A program made the translations under genes and the position numbers. From NCBI GenBank assembly GCA_021794015.1, contig JAJYRQ010000031.1, positions 1 to 40,421 of the forward strand: DNA of 40,421 bases, written 5' to 3'. This stretch comes from Deltaproteobacteria bacterium (lineage in GTDB: Bacteria > Desulfobacterota > Binatia > Binatales > Binataceae). Below, piece after piece: positions 33,078 to 40,421 of the stretch (position 1 is its first letter; each line of letters opens with the position of its first letter). The notes beneath the pieces are model-generated. The model saw only the letters and a program-made list of their open reading frames with translations. It was not told the origin of the DNA and made no database searches.

Positions 33078-33542
33078 TCACTTGGTTACGTCCACTTCGC
33101 CTATCATGTCGTCCTGTTCGTGCGGTACACAAACATACTTGTAATGGCCAGGCATGGTAAAGGTGTAGCTGAACTTGGCGCCCGGCGGCATGAACCCCGA
33201 GTTGAAAAGCGCCGCTCCGGCCGGCGCGCTAACGTCGGCCGCTCGCTGCGCGTTTTGCGGGTCGTCCGTAACCGAGTGGATCGTACCCGCATCGTTGACC
33301 CATTCAATGGTGTCGCCCACCTTGATTCTGAGCTTCTCCGGCAAAAACCGGGGCGGCGTGTCCTGCATCTTGACCGTAACCGTCTGGCCTGCGGCTGAGG
33401 CCATGCGGGCGCCCGCCACAAGCATCCCGGCGCCGACCAAGGCCAGCCCCAGTGTCCAAAGCCCGAGGCCGGGAGTGACGAGCCGTCTCGAAAGGCGCCC
33501 TCGCCCGCCGTCGACAAGATGCTCCAGGGTGAAACAAGACAT
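33078..33542 (-). CDS. Cupredoxin (plastocyanin-like blue-copper protein)
   Basis: A 154-residue protein. Residues 20-50 form a signal or anchor segment (LGLWTLGLALVGAGMLVAG, ending near ASA). The copper site has His89 (TIHSV), Cys138 and His141 (YVCVPHE) and Met146 (DDMIG), the H-C-H-M order of type-1 copper proteins. It should carry electrons at the outer face of the membrane, probably to or from the cytochrome c gene 13 bases downstream. Start ATG 33542 is preferred over longer readings: a GGAG lies about nine bases upstream and the signal segment follows. Confidence 0.9.
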   Translation of the reverse strand: MSCFTLEHLVDGGRGRLSRRLVTPGLGLWTLGLALVGAGMLVAGARMASAAGQTVTVKMQDTPPRFLPEKLRIKVGDTIEWVNDAGTIHSVTDDPQNAQRAADVSAPAGAALFNSGFMPPGAKFSYTFTMPGHYKYVCVPHEQDDMIGEVDVTK

Positions 33543-33758
33543 CCTCTGTGCTCCTTCCCGTTGAACTCGCTGCCGGGCCGGCAAGCCTCGGCTCGGACAG
33601 GCAGCCGCGCGTGCGCTCTTGCGGACAATCCCGCCCCGGCGCAAGGACCGCTCCGTCCAAGTCAAGCAGTATATTAGGAGCGAACCGCGAAGCCAAGCCG
33701 CGCCTGGGCGGGCTGCGCTGCCAGACGAGGTTGTTTGGGGACCATCCCGGCGCCCGAG

Positions 33759-36365
33759 CTAGGCGGCGGCGCTCATCACGCGGCTGTCGAGGCGCAGCGT
33801 CCGCCCGTCGGCGTCAACCACCACTTTTGTGCCGTCGCGCATCTCGCCGGCCAGCAGCCGGCGCGCCAGCTCGGTCTCCAGCTCGCGCTGCAGAAGCCGG
33901 CGCAGCGGACGCGCGCCGAACACCGGATCGTAGCCGCGCTCGGCGAAGTAGTCGCGCGCCCGGTCGGTCAGCTCCAGCTCGATCTTGCGCTCGGCCAGCC
34001 TGGCGCGCAGGCGCTCGACCTGGAGATCGACGATCCGGCGCAGCTCGTCGCGGTTTAGCGGATGGAAAACGACGATCTCGTCGACCCGGTTCAGGAACTC
34101 CGGCCTGAAGCTCTGCCGCAGGACATCGAGGCATTCCCGCTTCATCTGTTCATAGTCTTCGCCGCGGTACGACAGGATAAGCTGCCCGGCCAGGTTGGAG
34201 GTCATGATGACGACCGTGTTCCTGAAGTCCACGGTCCGGCCGCGCCCGTCGGTCAGCCGGCCGTCGTCCAGGAGCTGGAGCAGCACGTTGAAGACGTCGA
34301 AGTGTGCCTTTTCGATCTCATCGAACAGGATGACCGCGTAGGGGCGCCGGCGCACCGCCTCGGTAAGCTGCCCGCCCTCTTCGTAGCCGACGTAGCCGGG
34401 GGGCGCGCCGATAAGACGCGCCACGCTGTGCTTCTCCATGTACTCGGACATGTCGATGCGGATGAGGGCGCCTTCGTCGTCGAACAGCGCTTGCGCCAGC
34501 GCGCGCGCCAACTCGGTCTTGCCCACGCCGGTGGGGCCGAGAAAGATGAACGACCCGATCGGCCGCCCCGGGTCCTTGAGCCCCGAGCGCGCCCGAATAA
34601 CCGCGTCGGCCACCGCGCCGACCGCCTCGTCCTGGCCGATTACGCGGCGATGCAGATGCTCGGGCAGGCGCAGCAGCTTCTGCGCTTCGCCCTCGATCAG
34701 GCGCGCCACCGGGATGCCGGTCCAGCGGGCGACCACCTGCGCCACGTCCTCTTCGTCAACCTCTTCCTTGATGAGCCGGCTGCCGCCGGCCGAGGCAAGC
34801 TTCGCCTCGGCCTCGGCAAGCGCGCGCTCGAGCGCGGCGAGCCGGCCGTACTGCAGTTCGGCGACCCGGTTCAAGTCGTAGGCGCGCTTGGCCTTGTCGA
34901 TTTCCAGCCGGGTCGCCTCGATCTGTTGTCTAAGTTCGGCGAGCCTGGCGAGCGCCTGCTTTTCCGACTGCCATTGCGCGCGCAGGGCGTCGCGCCGGGT
35001 GCGCGCCTCGGCCAGCTCGGCCTCGAGCTTTTCCAGCCGGGCGCGCGAAGCGTCGTCGGTCTCGCGCTTGAGCGCCTCGCGCTCGATCTCGAGCTGCATG
35101 ACGCGGCGATTCACCTCGTCCAGCTCGGCCGGCATCGACTCCTTCTCGGTGCGCAGCTTGGCCGCCGCCTCGTCGACCAGGTCAATGGCCTTGTCGGGCA
35201 GAAACCGGTCGGTGATATAGCGGTGCGAAAGCACCGCGGCGGTGACCAGGGCGGCGTCCTTGATCCGGATGCCGTGGTGGACCTCGTAGCGCTCCTTTAG
35301 TCCGCGCAGGATGGAAACGGTGTCCGCCACGTCGGGCTCTTCGACCGTCACCGGCTGGAAGCGGCGCTCGAGCGCCGCGTCCTTCTCGATGTATTTGCGA
35401 TATTCGTCGAGCGTGGTCGCGCCGATACAGTGCAGCTCGCCCCGCGCCAGCATCGGCTTGAGCAGGTTCGAGGCGTCCATCGCGCCTTCGGCCGCGCCGG
35501 CGCCGACCACCGTGTGAAGCTCGTCGATGAAAAGCACGACTTCGCCCGCCGCCTGCTGGACCTCCTTGAGCACGGCCTTGAGCCGCTCCTCGAACTCGCC
35601 GCGATACTTGGCGCCCGCGACCAGCGCGCCCATGTCCAGCGCGACGATCCGATGGCCCTTGAGACCGTCGGGAACGTCTCCCGCCACCACTCGGCGGGCC
35701 AGCCCCTCGGCGATCGCCGTCTTGCCCACGCCGGGCTCGCCGATCAGCACCGGGTTATTCTTGGTCCGGCGCGACAGCACCTGGATGACGCGGCGGATTT
35801 CGTCGTCCCGCCCGATGACCGGGTCGAGCTTGCCTTGGGCTGCAAGCTGGGTCAGGTCGCGCCCGTAGCGTTCCAGGGCGCGGTAGGTCGCCTCGGGATT
35901 GGCGGAGCTGACGCGCTGGTTGCCCCTGACCGATTTGAGGGCCGAAAGCAGCTTCTCTGGGGTTACGCCGGCCTCGCGCAAAAGGCGCGCCGCAGCGCCG
36001 GTCTCGTCCAGCATCGCAATCAGCAAATGCTCGACCGAGAGGTAGTCGTCGTTGAGCTTGCGCGCCTCCTGCTCGCCGCGCGCCAGCACGCGGCCGAGCC
36101 GCTGGGTCATATAAACCTGGTTGGCGTCTGCGCCGGCGCCGGTTACCTGCGGGACCTTGGCGAGTTCCCGGTCGACCCTGCGGGCAAGCTCGGCCGGGTC
36201 GGCCCCGCAAAGCTGCACCACTGAGCGGGCCAGCCCTTCCTGATCTTCCAGCAAAGCCGCCAGGAGATGCTCGGCGTCAACCGCCTGGTGATGGGCCGCC
36301 AGCGCTTTTTCCTGGGCTCGGGAGAGGGCCTGCTGGGCTTTTTCCGTCAGTCGTTCGGTCGCCAT
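33759..36365 (-). CDS. clpB: ClpB-type AAA+ disaggregase
   Basis: An 868-residue ClpB with the usual layout: Clp_N repeats ([20 protein letters not shown]), first AAA module with GEPGVGKT near 210, an M-domain coiled coil near 400-530, and a second AAA module with GPTGVGKT near 610 and the DEIEKAH Walker B. It unfolds and rescues aggregated proteins with DnaK. The N-domain, M-domain and both ATP sites are all complete. There is a long coiled-coil M-domain, so it is ClpB and not ClpA/C. No heat-shock (sigma-32-type) promoter was found in the 98-base upstream gap. It lies downstream of a Clp-fold membrane protease on the same strand. Confidence 0.96.
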   Translation of the reverse strand: MATERLTEKAQQALSRAQEKALAAHHQAVDAEHLLAALLEDQEGLARSVVQLCGADPAELARRVDRELAKVPQVTGAGADANQVYMTQRLGRVLARGEQEARKLNDDYLSVEHLLIAMLDETGAAARLLREAGVTPEKLLSALKSVRGNQRVSSANPEATYRALERYGRDLTQLAAQGKLDPVIGRDDEIRRVIQVLSRRTKNNPVLIGEPGVGKTAIAEGLARRVVAGDVPDGLKGHRIVALDMGALVAGAKYRGEFEERLKAVLKEVQQAAGEVVLFIDELHTVVGAGAAEGAMDASNLLKPMLARGELHCIGATTLDEYRKYIEKDAALERRFQPVTVEEPDVADTVSILRGLKERYEVHHGIRIKDAALVTAAVLSHRYITDRFLPDKAIDLVDEAAAKLRTEKESMPAELDEVNRRVMQLEIEREALKRETDDASRARLEKLEAELAEARTRRDALRAQWQSEKQALARLAELRQQIEATRLEIDKAKRAYDLNRVAELQYGRLAALERALAEAEAKLASAGGSRLIKEEVDEEDVAQVVARWTGIPVARLIEGEAQKLLRLPEHLHRRVIGQDEAVGAVADAVIRARSGLKDPGRPIGSFIFLGPTGVGKTELARALAQALFDDEGALIRIDMSEYMEKHSVARLIGAPPGYVGYEEGGQLTEAVRRRPYAVILFDEIEKAHFDVFNVLLQLLDDGRLTDGRGRTVDFRNTVVIMTSNLAGQLILSYRGEDYEQMKRECLDVLRQSFRPEFLNRVDEIVVFHPLNRDELRRIVDLQVERLRARLAERKIELELTDRARDYFAERGYDPVFGARPLRRLLQRELETELARRLLAGEMRDGTKVVVDADGRTLRLDSRVMSAAA

Positions 36366-36463
36366 GGTTTTCGCCGCGCTTTCGCGTCTTACATTTTCAA
36401 CCTAACCATGATCGGCCGCGCAACAAGCCGCGAGCGCGTCCGCTTCCCCCGGGGTCGCGGACG

Positions 36464-37342
36464 CTATCGGCGGCCGAAAAGCGCGAAGGCTGTGCTGCCC
36501 TTTGGCGGGCCCGGCGGCGAAGGCGCCCCATAGGGAAGCGGCACGTACTGGACGCTGGGCCGGCGGCCTGCGGGCTGGGGAAACAGCCGCAGGAAGTCGT
36601 AAATCTCGGGCAGCATCTCGTCCGACACCGGCAGTCCCAGCTCGCGCGCCTCCTCGAAGCCGATCGGATAGTCGTGCGTCCAGCGGCCCTCGGTCATTTT
36701 GCGCGCCAGCTCGTCGGCCCGCTCAGGCTCCCATCCTCGACGCGCCAGGATGCGCGCGACGTAATCGCGCACCTGCCGCATCGCCTTGCCCGCCACGTCG
36801 GCCAGCATCAGGGTTTCGTCCTCGATCTTGTGGCCCGAAGCTTCCTTGCGCTCGACGGCGCGCAAGATCGAGGCGGCGGGAAACTGGCCGATCTGCGGGT
36901 CGAGCGGCCCCAAAACGGCATGCGGCGACATCACAATCCGATTCGCGGCCAGCGCCAGCAGCGTTCCCCCGGACATCGCATAGTGCGGCACAAACACGGT
37001 CACCTCCGCGGGATGGTTGATCAGCGCATGGGCGATCTGCTCGGCCGCCAACACCATTCCCCCCGGGGTGTGCAGCACCAGGTCGATCGGCAGCTTGGGA
37101 TCGGTAAGCTGCACCGCCCGCAGAAGCTCCTCCGAATCCTCGATATCGATATAGCGCAGCAGGGGGAACCCCAGAATCGCCATCGTCTCCTGCCGGTGAA
37201 CGAGCGCGATGACCCGGCTGCGCCGGCGCCGCTCAAGGCCCCGAATAGCCCGGGTCCGCGCCGCCTCGAGAAAGCGCTGCCGGAACAACGGCTGCAGGCT
37301 TGCCAAAATAAGGATCAGCCAGAAAATGTCGAAAACGCTCAC
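36464..37342 (-). CDS. Membrane-anchored Clp-fold serine protease (SDH family)
   Basis: About 292 residues. An N-terminal hydrophobic segment (FDIFWLILILASLQPLF) anchors it. The rest follows the SDH proteinase family (PF01972-like, Clp/crotonase fold): VIALVHRQETM, LVLHTPGGMVLAAEQIA with the oxyanion GG at 94-95, and the nucleophile Ser124 in YAMSGGTLLAL. A helical C-terminal part follows (RQVRDYVARILARRGW). Members degrade membrane or stress-damaged proteins. GTG 37342 is chosen because AAAGGAG lies seven bases upstream; a longer frame opens to 37480. The next gene on the strand is clpB, 98 bases away. Confidence 0.85.
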   Translation of the reverse strand: MSVFDIFWLILILASLQPLFRQRFLEAARTRAIRGLERRRRSRVIALVHRQETMAILGFPLLRYIDIEDSEELLRAVQLTDPKLPIDLVLHTPGGMVLAAEQIAHALINHPAEVTVFVPHYAMSGGTLLALAANRIVMSPHAVLGPLDPQIGQFPAASILRAVERKEASGHKIEDETLMLADVAGKAMRQVRDYVARILARRGWEPERADELARKMTEGRWTHDYPIGFEEARELGLPVSDEMLPEIYDFLRLFPQPAGRRPSVQYVPLPYGAPSPPGPPKGSTAFALFGRR

Positions 37343-37786
37343 GCTCTCGCTCCTTTGCCCTGTTGGCCTGGCACCAAGCCGGCCGCGGCCGCCGAACCCC
37401 GCCCTCCACCCCCGCCTGAAGCTCTGTGCCAGAGCGCGGTCCGGCCCTGACCCATGGTCGCCCAAGCGTTTCCGACGCACAAGTCCGCCCCGTGCGCGCC
37501 TAGCCTGCGTCGGCGAAACCCCGGACCGCTAAGCGCCGCTTAAGGTTGCTCCAGGAGCCTTTGGCGGCTACGCTTTCGGCAGCAAAGGAGACAGCCGCCC
37601 GAACAGCCGGGCACGGCGGAAGTGGAGCCTGCTTGCGCATCGCCAGGCCGCGGCCCGGCAGAGGCCGCAGCGGGGCGCTGGCGCCCTGATGCCCGGCGCG
37701 TTCTCCCGGCCGGCAGGCAGCGGCATAAACGCGGCTTCGGCAAAGCCGTGGTTTTCGCGCTTCGGAACCCAGGAGCAACTGACACG
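37343..37786. other. Gap between protease and coxG-like gene
   Basis: A 444-base stretch with no gene that I can support; open frames run through it but lack start signals and recognisable motifs. The promoters of two divergent genes must lie here, but no clear box was found. Confidence 0.45.
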
Positions 37787-38338
37787 ATGAAGATCGTCGG
37801 CGAGCAAACCCTCCCTGCACCGCGCGAGCGCGTTTGGAAGCTGCTTAACGACCCGCAGCGGTTGTCCAGGCTCATTCCCGGCTGCGAAAAGCTCGAACAG
37901 ACAGGACCCAACGAATACTCCGGCACCATCACCGTGGGCATCGCCGCCGTCAAAGGCGTCTACTCAGGGCGCCTCAAAATGGAGGAAATCCGGCCCCCAG
38001 AACATTACAAGCTCGTGGTGGAAGGCAAGGGCAAACAGGGATTCCTGAACGGCTCCGGGACACTGGACCTTGCCGCCCAAGGCACGGCGCAAACGCTGGT
38101 CAAGTATTCCGGCGACCTCCAGATCGGCGGCCCGCTCATCCAGGTCGGCCAGCGCATGATCGACAGCGCGGCCAGAATGCTTACCGGGCAATTCTTCGCC
38201 GCCGCTGAGGCGGAGCTTAAGGCCGAAGCGCAAGGGGCGGTAGCACGGCACGGGTTCTTCCTCAACTTCCTGCGCCACCTGTGGCGGCTCATCAAGTCGC
38301 TGTTCGGCCCCCGTCCGACGGGAAGCGCCGGCGCGTAG
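37787..38338 (+). CDS. CoxG-type SRPBCC protein
   Basis: A 183-residue protein of the CoxG/SRPBCC group, known by MKIVGEQTLPAPRERVWKLL, then IPGCEKLEQTG, GTITVGIAAVKGVYSGRL and GQFFAAAEAELKAE. CoxG proteins help anchor or assemble carbon monoxide dehydrogenase or other molybdenum hydroxylases at the membrane. A basic, amphipathic tail (FFLNFLRHLWRLIKSLFG) fits membrane contact. There is no cox or molybdopterin gene in the window, so the partner is unknown. AGGAG is 12 bases before the ATG. It lies 98-115 bases upstream of the methyltransferase gene. Confidence 0.87.
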   Translation: MKIVGEQTLPAPRERVWKLLNDPQRLSRLIPGCEKLEQTGPNEYSGTITVGIAAVKGVYSGRLKMEEIRPPEHYKLVVEGKGKQGFLNGSGTLDLAAQGTAQTLVKYSGDLQIGGPLIQVGQRMIDSAARMLTGQFFAAAEAELKAEAQGAVARHGFFLNFLRHLWRLIKSLFGPRPTGSAGA

Positions 38339-38452
38339 GCCTTTGGCGCGGTCGCTTCGCGCGAAAGCTGTCCGGACTCCCGGTTGCGCTGGCGGCTTCT
38401 GCGCAGAGCGGCCGAGCTCGGGGCGGTGGCAGATGCTGTGAGGGGCGAGCAC

Positions 38453-39955
38453 TTGGACAGCTCTTCCAGGGTTGCTCTGACGCGCTCCGGGCGGCAGCTT
38501 CGCCCCAACCTCGGCGGTGCGGCGAACGCGACCAATAACTTCCGAGATCCCGCGTTTGCTGACAACAAGGCACTACCGCTGCATCGCTGGGTGCCGTGGA
38601 TCGCGGGCTTCTCCGCCAGCTTCGTCCAGGATTGCCTCGACGCGTTCCTGCCCAAGCCGTCAGAAAAAGGCCGGCGCATATGTGTGCTTGACCCGTTTGC
38701 CGGCGTCGGGACTACGCTTGTCCAGGCGCTGCTGAACCCCTCGACAGGCCTGTCCCGAGCCCGGTCGAGGCAGCTCGGGGCAGGCGCGGTGGATTGCGTC
38801 GGCTTCGAGATCAACCCTTGGGCCGCGCTGGCGTGCCGGGCCAAGCTGCATTGCCTAAACGTGGACCCGGGAACCTTCGAGCAGTGGTGCGACAGGTACC
38901 GCAGCGTTGCTGAAGGCGAACACCGGGGTTACGCCCGCGCCGTCCACGCGACCCCTCGGCAGCCCTGTCCCGAGCCCGGTCGAGGGAGCTCGGGGCAGGC
39001 TGCGCACGGCAGGCTAAAGCCCGAAGCTTTCAAGACGCGAATCCCGTTCTTCAGCGCTCCGGTTGAGCGGCAGGTGCTTGTCTTCCTGGACTTCGTCGAC
39101 GGGATTACACAGCGCGAGATTGTCGATCTCTTCCGCGTGGCGCTGGGCTCGGTGATGGTAAGCTTCTCGAACTACACCTACGAGCCGAGCCTCGGCTCGC
39201 GTTCCGGCGCGGGCAAGCCGCTAATCGAGCACGCCGACGTCCCGGCAGCGATTATCCGCAAGCTTTCGGAAATGGCGGCGGACATCCGCTGGCTCAAGCA
39301 GCACCTGCCTGCCGCGCCGGCGCGTGACGCGACGTCGCAGGTGCACAACCTGAGCTTCCTGGAATCGCAAAACGTTTTGCCCCCGGCTTGCGTGGACCTG
39401 GTGGTCACTTCGCCACCCTACCTCAACAACTATCACTACGTCCGCAACACCCGGCCGCAACTTTACTGGCTCTCTCTTGTTTCCTCGCCCGAACAATTGC
39501 GGCGGCTCGAGCAGGCCAACTTCGGCACATACTGGCAGACCGTTCGTAACGCCGACCCGGTTGCCTTGACCTTCGACCATCCCGAGCTGGCCGCCCAGCT
39601 CAAGAGGCTTCGCCAGACCCGTGTCGAGAAGGGGCCGTACGGAGGCCTCGGATGGGCCAACTACGCGGCGTCGTACTTCAACGACTGCTTCCGCTTCAGT
39701 CGCGTGCTGAGACGAGCTTTGGCGCGGGGCGGCGTAGCCGTAATCGTCATCGGGAACTCGATCATCCAAGGCCACGAAATCAAGACAGACCGGCTGCTCG
39801 CCGATATCGCGCGCCAGAACGGACTCAGCCTGGTTGAGGTGCGCAAGATTCGCAGCAAGCGCGTCGGCGCCAGCATCACGGCATCCGCAGTCAGGCAGGG
39901 AAAGCCGAGCAACGCCGCGCTCTACGAAAGCGCCGTCATCCTCAGGAAAAACTAA
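38453..39955 (+). CDS. DNA methyltransferase with two in-frame palindromic insertions
   Basis: A 500-residue AdoMet-dependent DNA methyltransferase. The AdoMet motif VLDPFAGVGT is at 78-87 and the catalytic motif TSPPY at 319-323, followed by NNYHYVRNTRPQLYWL; the late VAVIVIGNSIIQG strand is also typical. The SPPY motif suggests N4-cytosine or N6-adenine methylation. Between these motifs the protein has two segments not expected in the family: residues about 95-112 and 166-184, each encoded by a 49-base palindrome-type repeat (see separate entries). The N-terminal RDPAFADNKALPLHRWVPW block matches relatives. TTG 38453 is chosen, with AGGGG seven bases upstream; an open frame runs back to 38384. 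No restriction enzyme gene is beside it. Confidence 0.87.
   Translation: MDSSSRVALTRSGRQLRPNLGGAANATNNFRDPAFADNKALPLHRWVPWIAGFSASFVQDCLDAFLPKPSEKGRRICVLDPFAGVGTTLVQALLNPSTGLSRARSRQLGAGAVDCVGFEINPWAALACRAKLHCLNVDPGTFEQWCDRYRSVAEGEHRGYARAVHATPRQPCPEPGRGSSGQAAHGRLKPEAFKTRIPFFSAPVERQVLVFLDFVDGITQREIVDLFRVALGSVMVSFSNYTYEPSLGSRSGAGKPLIEHADVPAAIIRKLSEMAADIRWLKQHLPAAPARDATSQVHNLSFLESQNVLPPACVDLVVTSPPYLNNYHYVRNTRPQLYWLSLVSSPEQLRRLEQANFGTYWQTVRNADPVALTFDHPELAAQLKRLRQTRVEKGPYGGLGWANYAASYFNDCFRFSRVLRRALARGGVAVIVIGNSIIQGHEIKTDRLLADIARQNGLSLVEVRKIRSKRVGASITASAVRQGKPSNAALYESAVILRKN
38736..38784. repeat. Palindromic element copy 1, inside the methyltransferase gene
   Basis: 49 bases, 46 of them identical to copy 2 at 38951. 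The right part is an imperfect hairpin: CCTGTCCCGAGC (38749-38760), a 12-base loop, GCTCGGGGCAGG (38773-38784), one mismatch. It lies right after motif I where the family protein moves directly into GFEINP, so about 16 codons look inserted. The frame is kept; the element is read as PSTGLSRARSRQLGAG. Confidence 0.7.
38951..38999. repeat. Palindromic element copy 2, inside the methyltransferase gene
   Basis: 49 bases differing from copy 1 at three positions, with the same hairpin arms (38964-38975 and 38988-38999). It lies in a linker before the FFSAPVERQVL segment. It is read in another frame than copy 1, as TPRQPCPEPGRGSSGQ, and both readings stay open. The two copies are 166 bases apart, in the same orientation. 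Confidence 0.7.
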
Positions 39956-40071
39956 GGCCGTATCGTACGCGCTGCGGCGTGCCACCACGCCTTTTTCAAT
40001 TGACCGTGCACAACGTCTTCGTGGCCGCTTAGTATGGCGACCGCACCCTTCCCGCTGGCTTGCCTGGTTGC

Positions 40072-40108
40072 GTCATTCCCGCGCGCGGCCGTTGCATCGC
40101 GGCAGGGA
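40072..40108. repeat. Direct repeat pair, copy 1
   Basis: 37 bases beginning GTCATTCCCGCGCG and ending GCGGCAGGGA, matching 40377-40413 at 32 of 37 positions. Confidence 0.6.
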
Positions 40109-40138
40109 GACGCGTCGCGCATCCCCTTTTCCTGATTC

Positions 40139-40159
40139 CTCTCCCCCGCCGGGGGAGAG
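40139..40159. repeat. Perfect hairpin
   Basis: CTCTCCCCC, loop GCC, GGGGGAGAG: nine-base perfect arms. It is not followed by a T-run, so a rho-independent terminator is doubtful. Confidence 0.6.
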
Positions 40160-40174
40160 CATCAAGGAGAGGGG

Positions 40175-40255
40175 GGGACGCACCGCGCAAGCGGAGTCGA
40201 AGGGAGAGGGGGGACGCACCGCGCAAGCGGAGTCGAAGGGAGAGGGGGGGCGCAC
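40175..40255. repeat. 36-base tandem repeat, about 2.2 copies
   Basis: Copies start at 40175 and 40211 and are identical for 36 bases (begin GGGACGCACCGCGCAAGCGG); a partial third copy starts at 40247 with one change. Unit length is a multiple of three, but no coding gene contains it. Confidence 0.75.
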
Positions 40256-40294
40256 CCAGAGGCTCGAGGTGGCGCCAGCGGCCCCCTCACCCTT

Positions 40295-40318
40295 CCCTCT
40301 CCCCCCAAGGGGAGAGGG
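40295..40318. repeat. Perfect hairpin
   Basis: CCCTCTCCCC, loop CCAA, GGGGAGAGGG: ten-base perfect arms, of the CCCTCTCCCC type spread through many GC-rich genomes. Confidence 0.65.
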
Positions 40319-40376
40319 AGACAAGAACGAGCGCAGCGTGCGGGAATGACGGCAGTGGGGCGTCCGCCTCCTGCTT

Positions 40377-40413
40377 GTCACCCCCGCGCGTGGCCATTGC
40401 ATGGCGGCAGGGA
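40377..40413. repeat. Direct repeat pair, copy 2
   Basis: Partner of 40072-40108, same orientation, 32 of 37 positions identical, near the window edge. Confidence 0.6.
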
Positions 40414-40421
40414 CAGATCGG

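Larger units (their letters stand above)
39956..40421. other. Non-coding repeat-rich tail
   Basis: No gene is supported here; the open frames have no ribosome site and encode only low-complexity or repeat peptides. The stretch holds two hairpins, a 36-base tandem repeat, a pair of 37-base direct repeats and an 11-base inverted pair (GTCATTCCCGC at 40072, its complement at 40340). These classes of repeats are common between genes in many GC-rich bacteria. Confidence 0.6.

Noticed and set aside
34062..35300. 412-residue plus-strand open frame across clpB
   Set aside because: Antisense to a complete ClpB, with no motif or start signal.
36366..36463. Heat-shock promoter for clpB
   Set aside because: GTTGAAA is present on the minus strand but no CCCCAT-type -10 box at the right distance.
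37622..37786. N-terminal extension of the CoxG-like protein
   Set aside because: The 55 extra residues resemble no CoxG N-terminus; the family starts at MKIVGEQ.
40139..40159. Rho-independent terminator for the methyltransferase
   Set aside because: Perfect hairpin but no T-run and about 180 bases downstream of the stop.
40175..40255. CRISPR array
   Set aside because: The 36-base units are directly adjacent with no spacers, and no cas gene is present.
1..40421. tRNA or rRNA genes
   Set aside because: No TPsiC-type GTTCGA-containing arm with matching acceptor stem and no rRNA-like stretch was seen by eye; a dedicated scan could still find one.

Overview
The window is GC-rich, densely packed bacterial chromosome with mostly housekeeping genes in short co-directional runs and many 1-10 base overlaps. 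LexA, ClpB, ProC, Maf, FmdB, YggT, ThiI, a soluble lytic transglycosylase with a signal peptide, a lipoprotein and an ActE-like cytochrome c point to a Gram-negative, respiring bacterium. Together with an ETHE1-rhodanese fusion, a CoxG-like protein and an acyl-CoA dehydrogenase this fits an uncultured deep-branching lineage (Binatota, Desulfobacterota or Methylomirabilota-like), but no rRNA gene is present and the placement is only an impression. No tRNA, rRNA or CRISPR array was seen.

Bases 1-7330 are an accessory, defence-type island. From the left it holds the end of an IS256-type insertion sequence, a DUF1156 DNA methylase cut off by that element, a 142-residue unknown protein, a DUF499 ATPase, a divergent VapBC-type toxin-antitoxin pair, a decayed IS630-family transposase, and a two-gene module of a DUF4276 (Toprim-like) protein and an OLD-like AAA ATPase. 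An inverted repeat with 9-base arms lies just upstream of the ATPase.

Bases 7699-12279 are one tightly overlapped plus-strand operon: two CBS-domain (CorC/HlyC-like) membrane proteins, LarB and an ABC1/UbiB kinase. Bases 12314-15274 are a minus-strand run: DUF2090 aldolase-like protein, HAD hydrolase, ferredoxin reductase-like flavoprotein and a [2Fe-2S] ferredoxin, divergent from lexA. Then come the CGFS glutaredoxin-BolA pair, an unrecognised 394-residue protein and a CoA-type Nudix hydrolase. Bases 18949-24113 run on the plus strand: ThiI, a persulfide dioxygenase-rhodanese fusion, a VOC protein, a lipoprotein and a family 2 glycosyltransferase. A second Nudix protein, a zinc alcohol dehydrogenase, FmdB, YggT, ProC and Maf follow on the minus strand, then lytic transglycosylase and acyl-CoA dehydrogenase on the plus strand, then cytochrome c, cupredoxin, ClpB and a Clp-fold protease on the minus strand, then CoxG.

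The right end (38453-40421) holds an orphan DNA methyltransferase and a repeat-rich non-coding tail. The methyltransferase carries two 49-base palindromic elements inserted inside its coding region without breaking the frame. A shorter related sequence sits inside the IS630 remnant, also without shifting the frame. Protein-inserted palindromes of this kind are the most unusual signal in the window.
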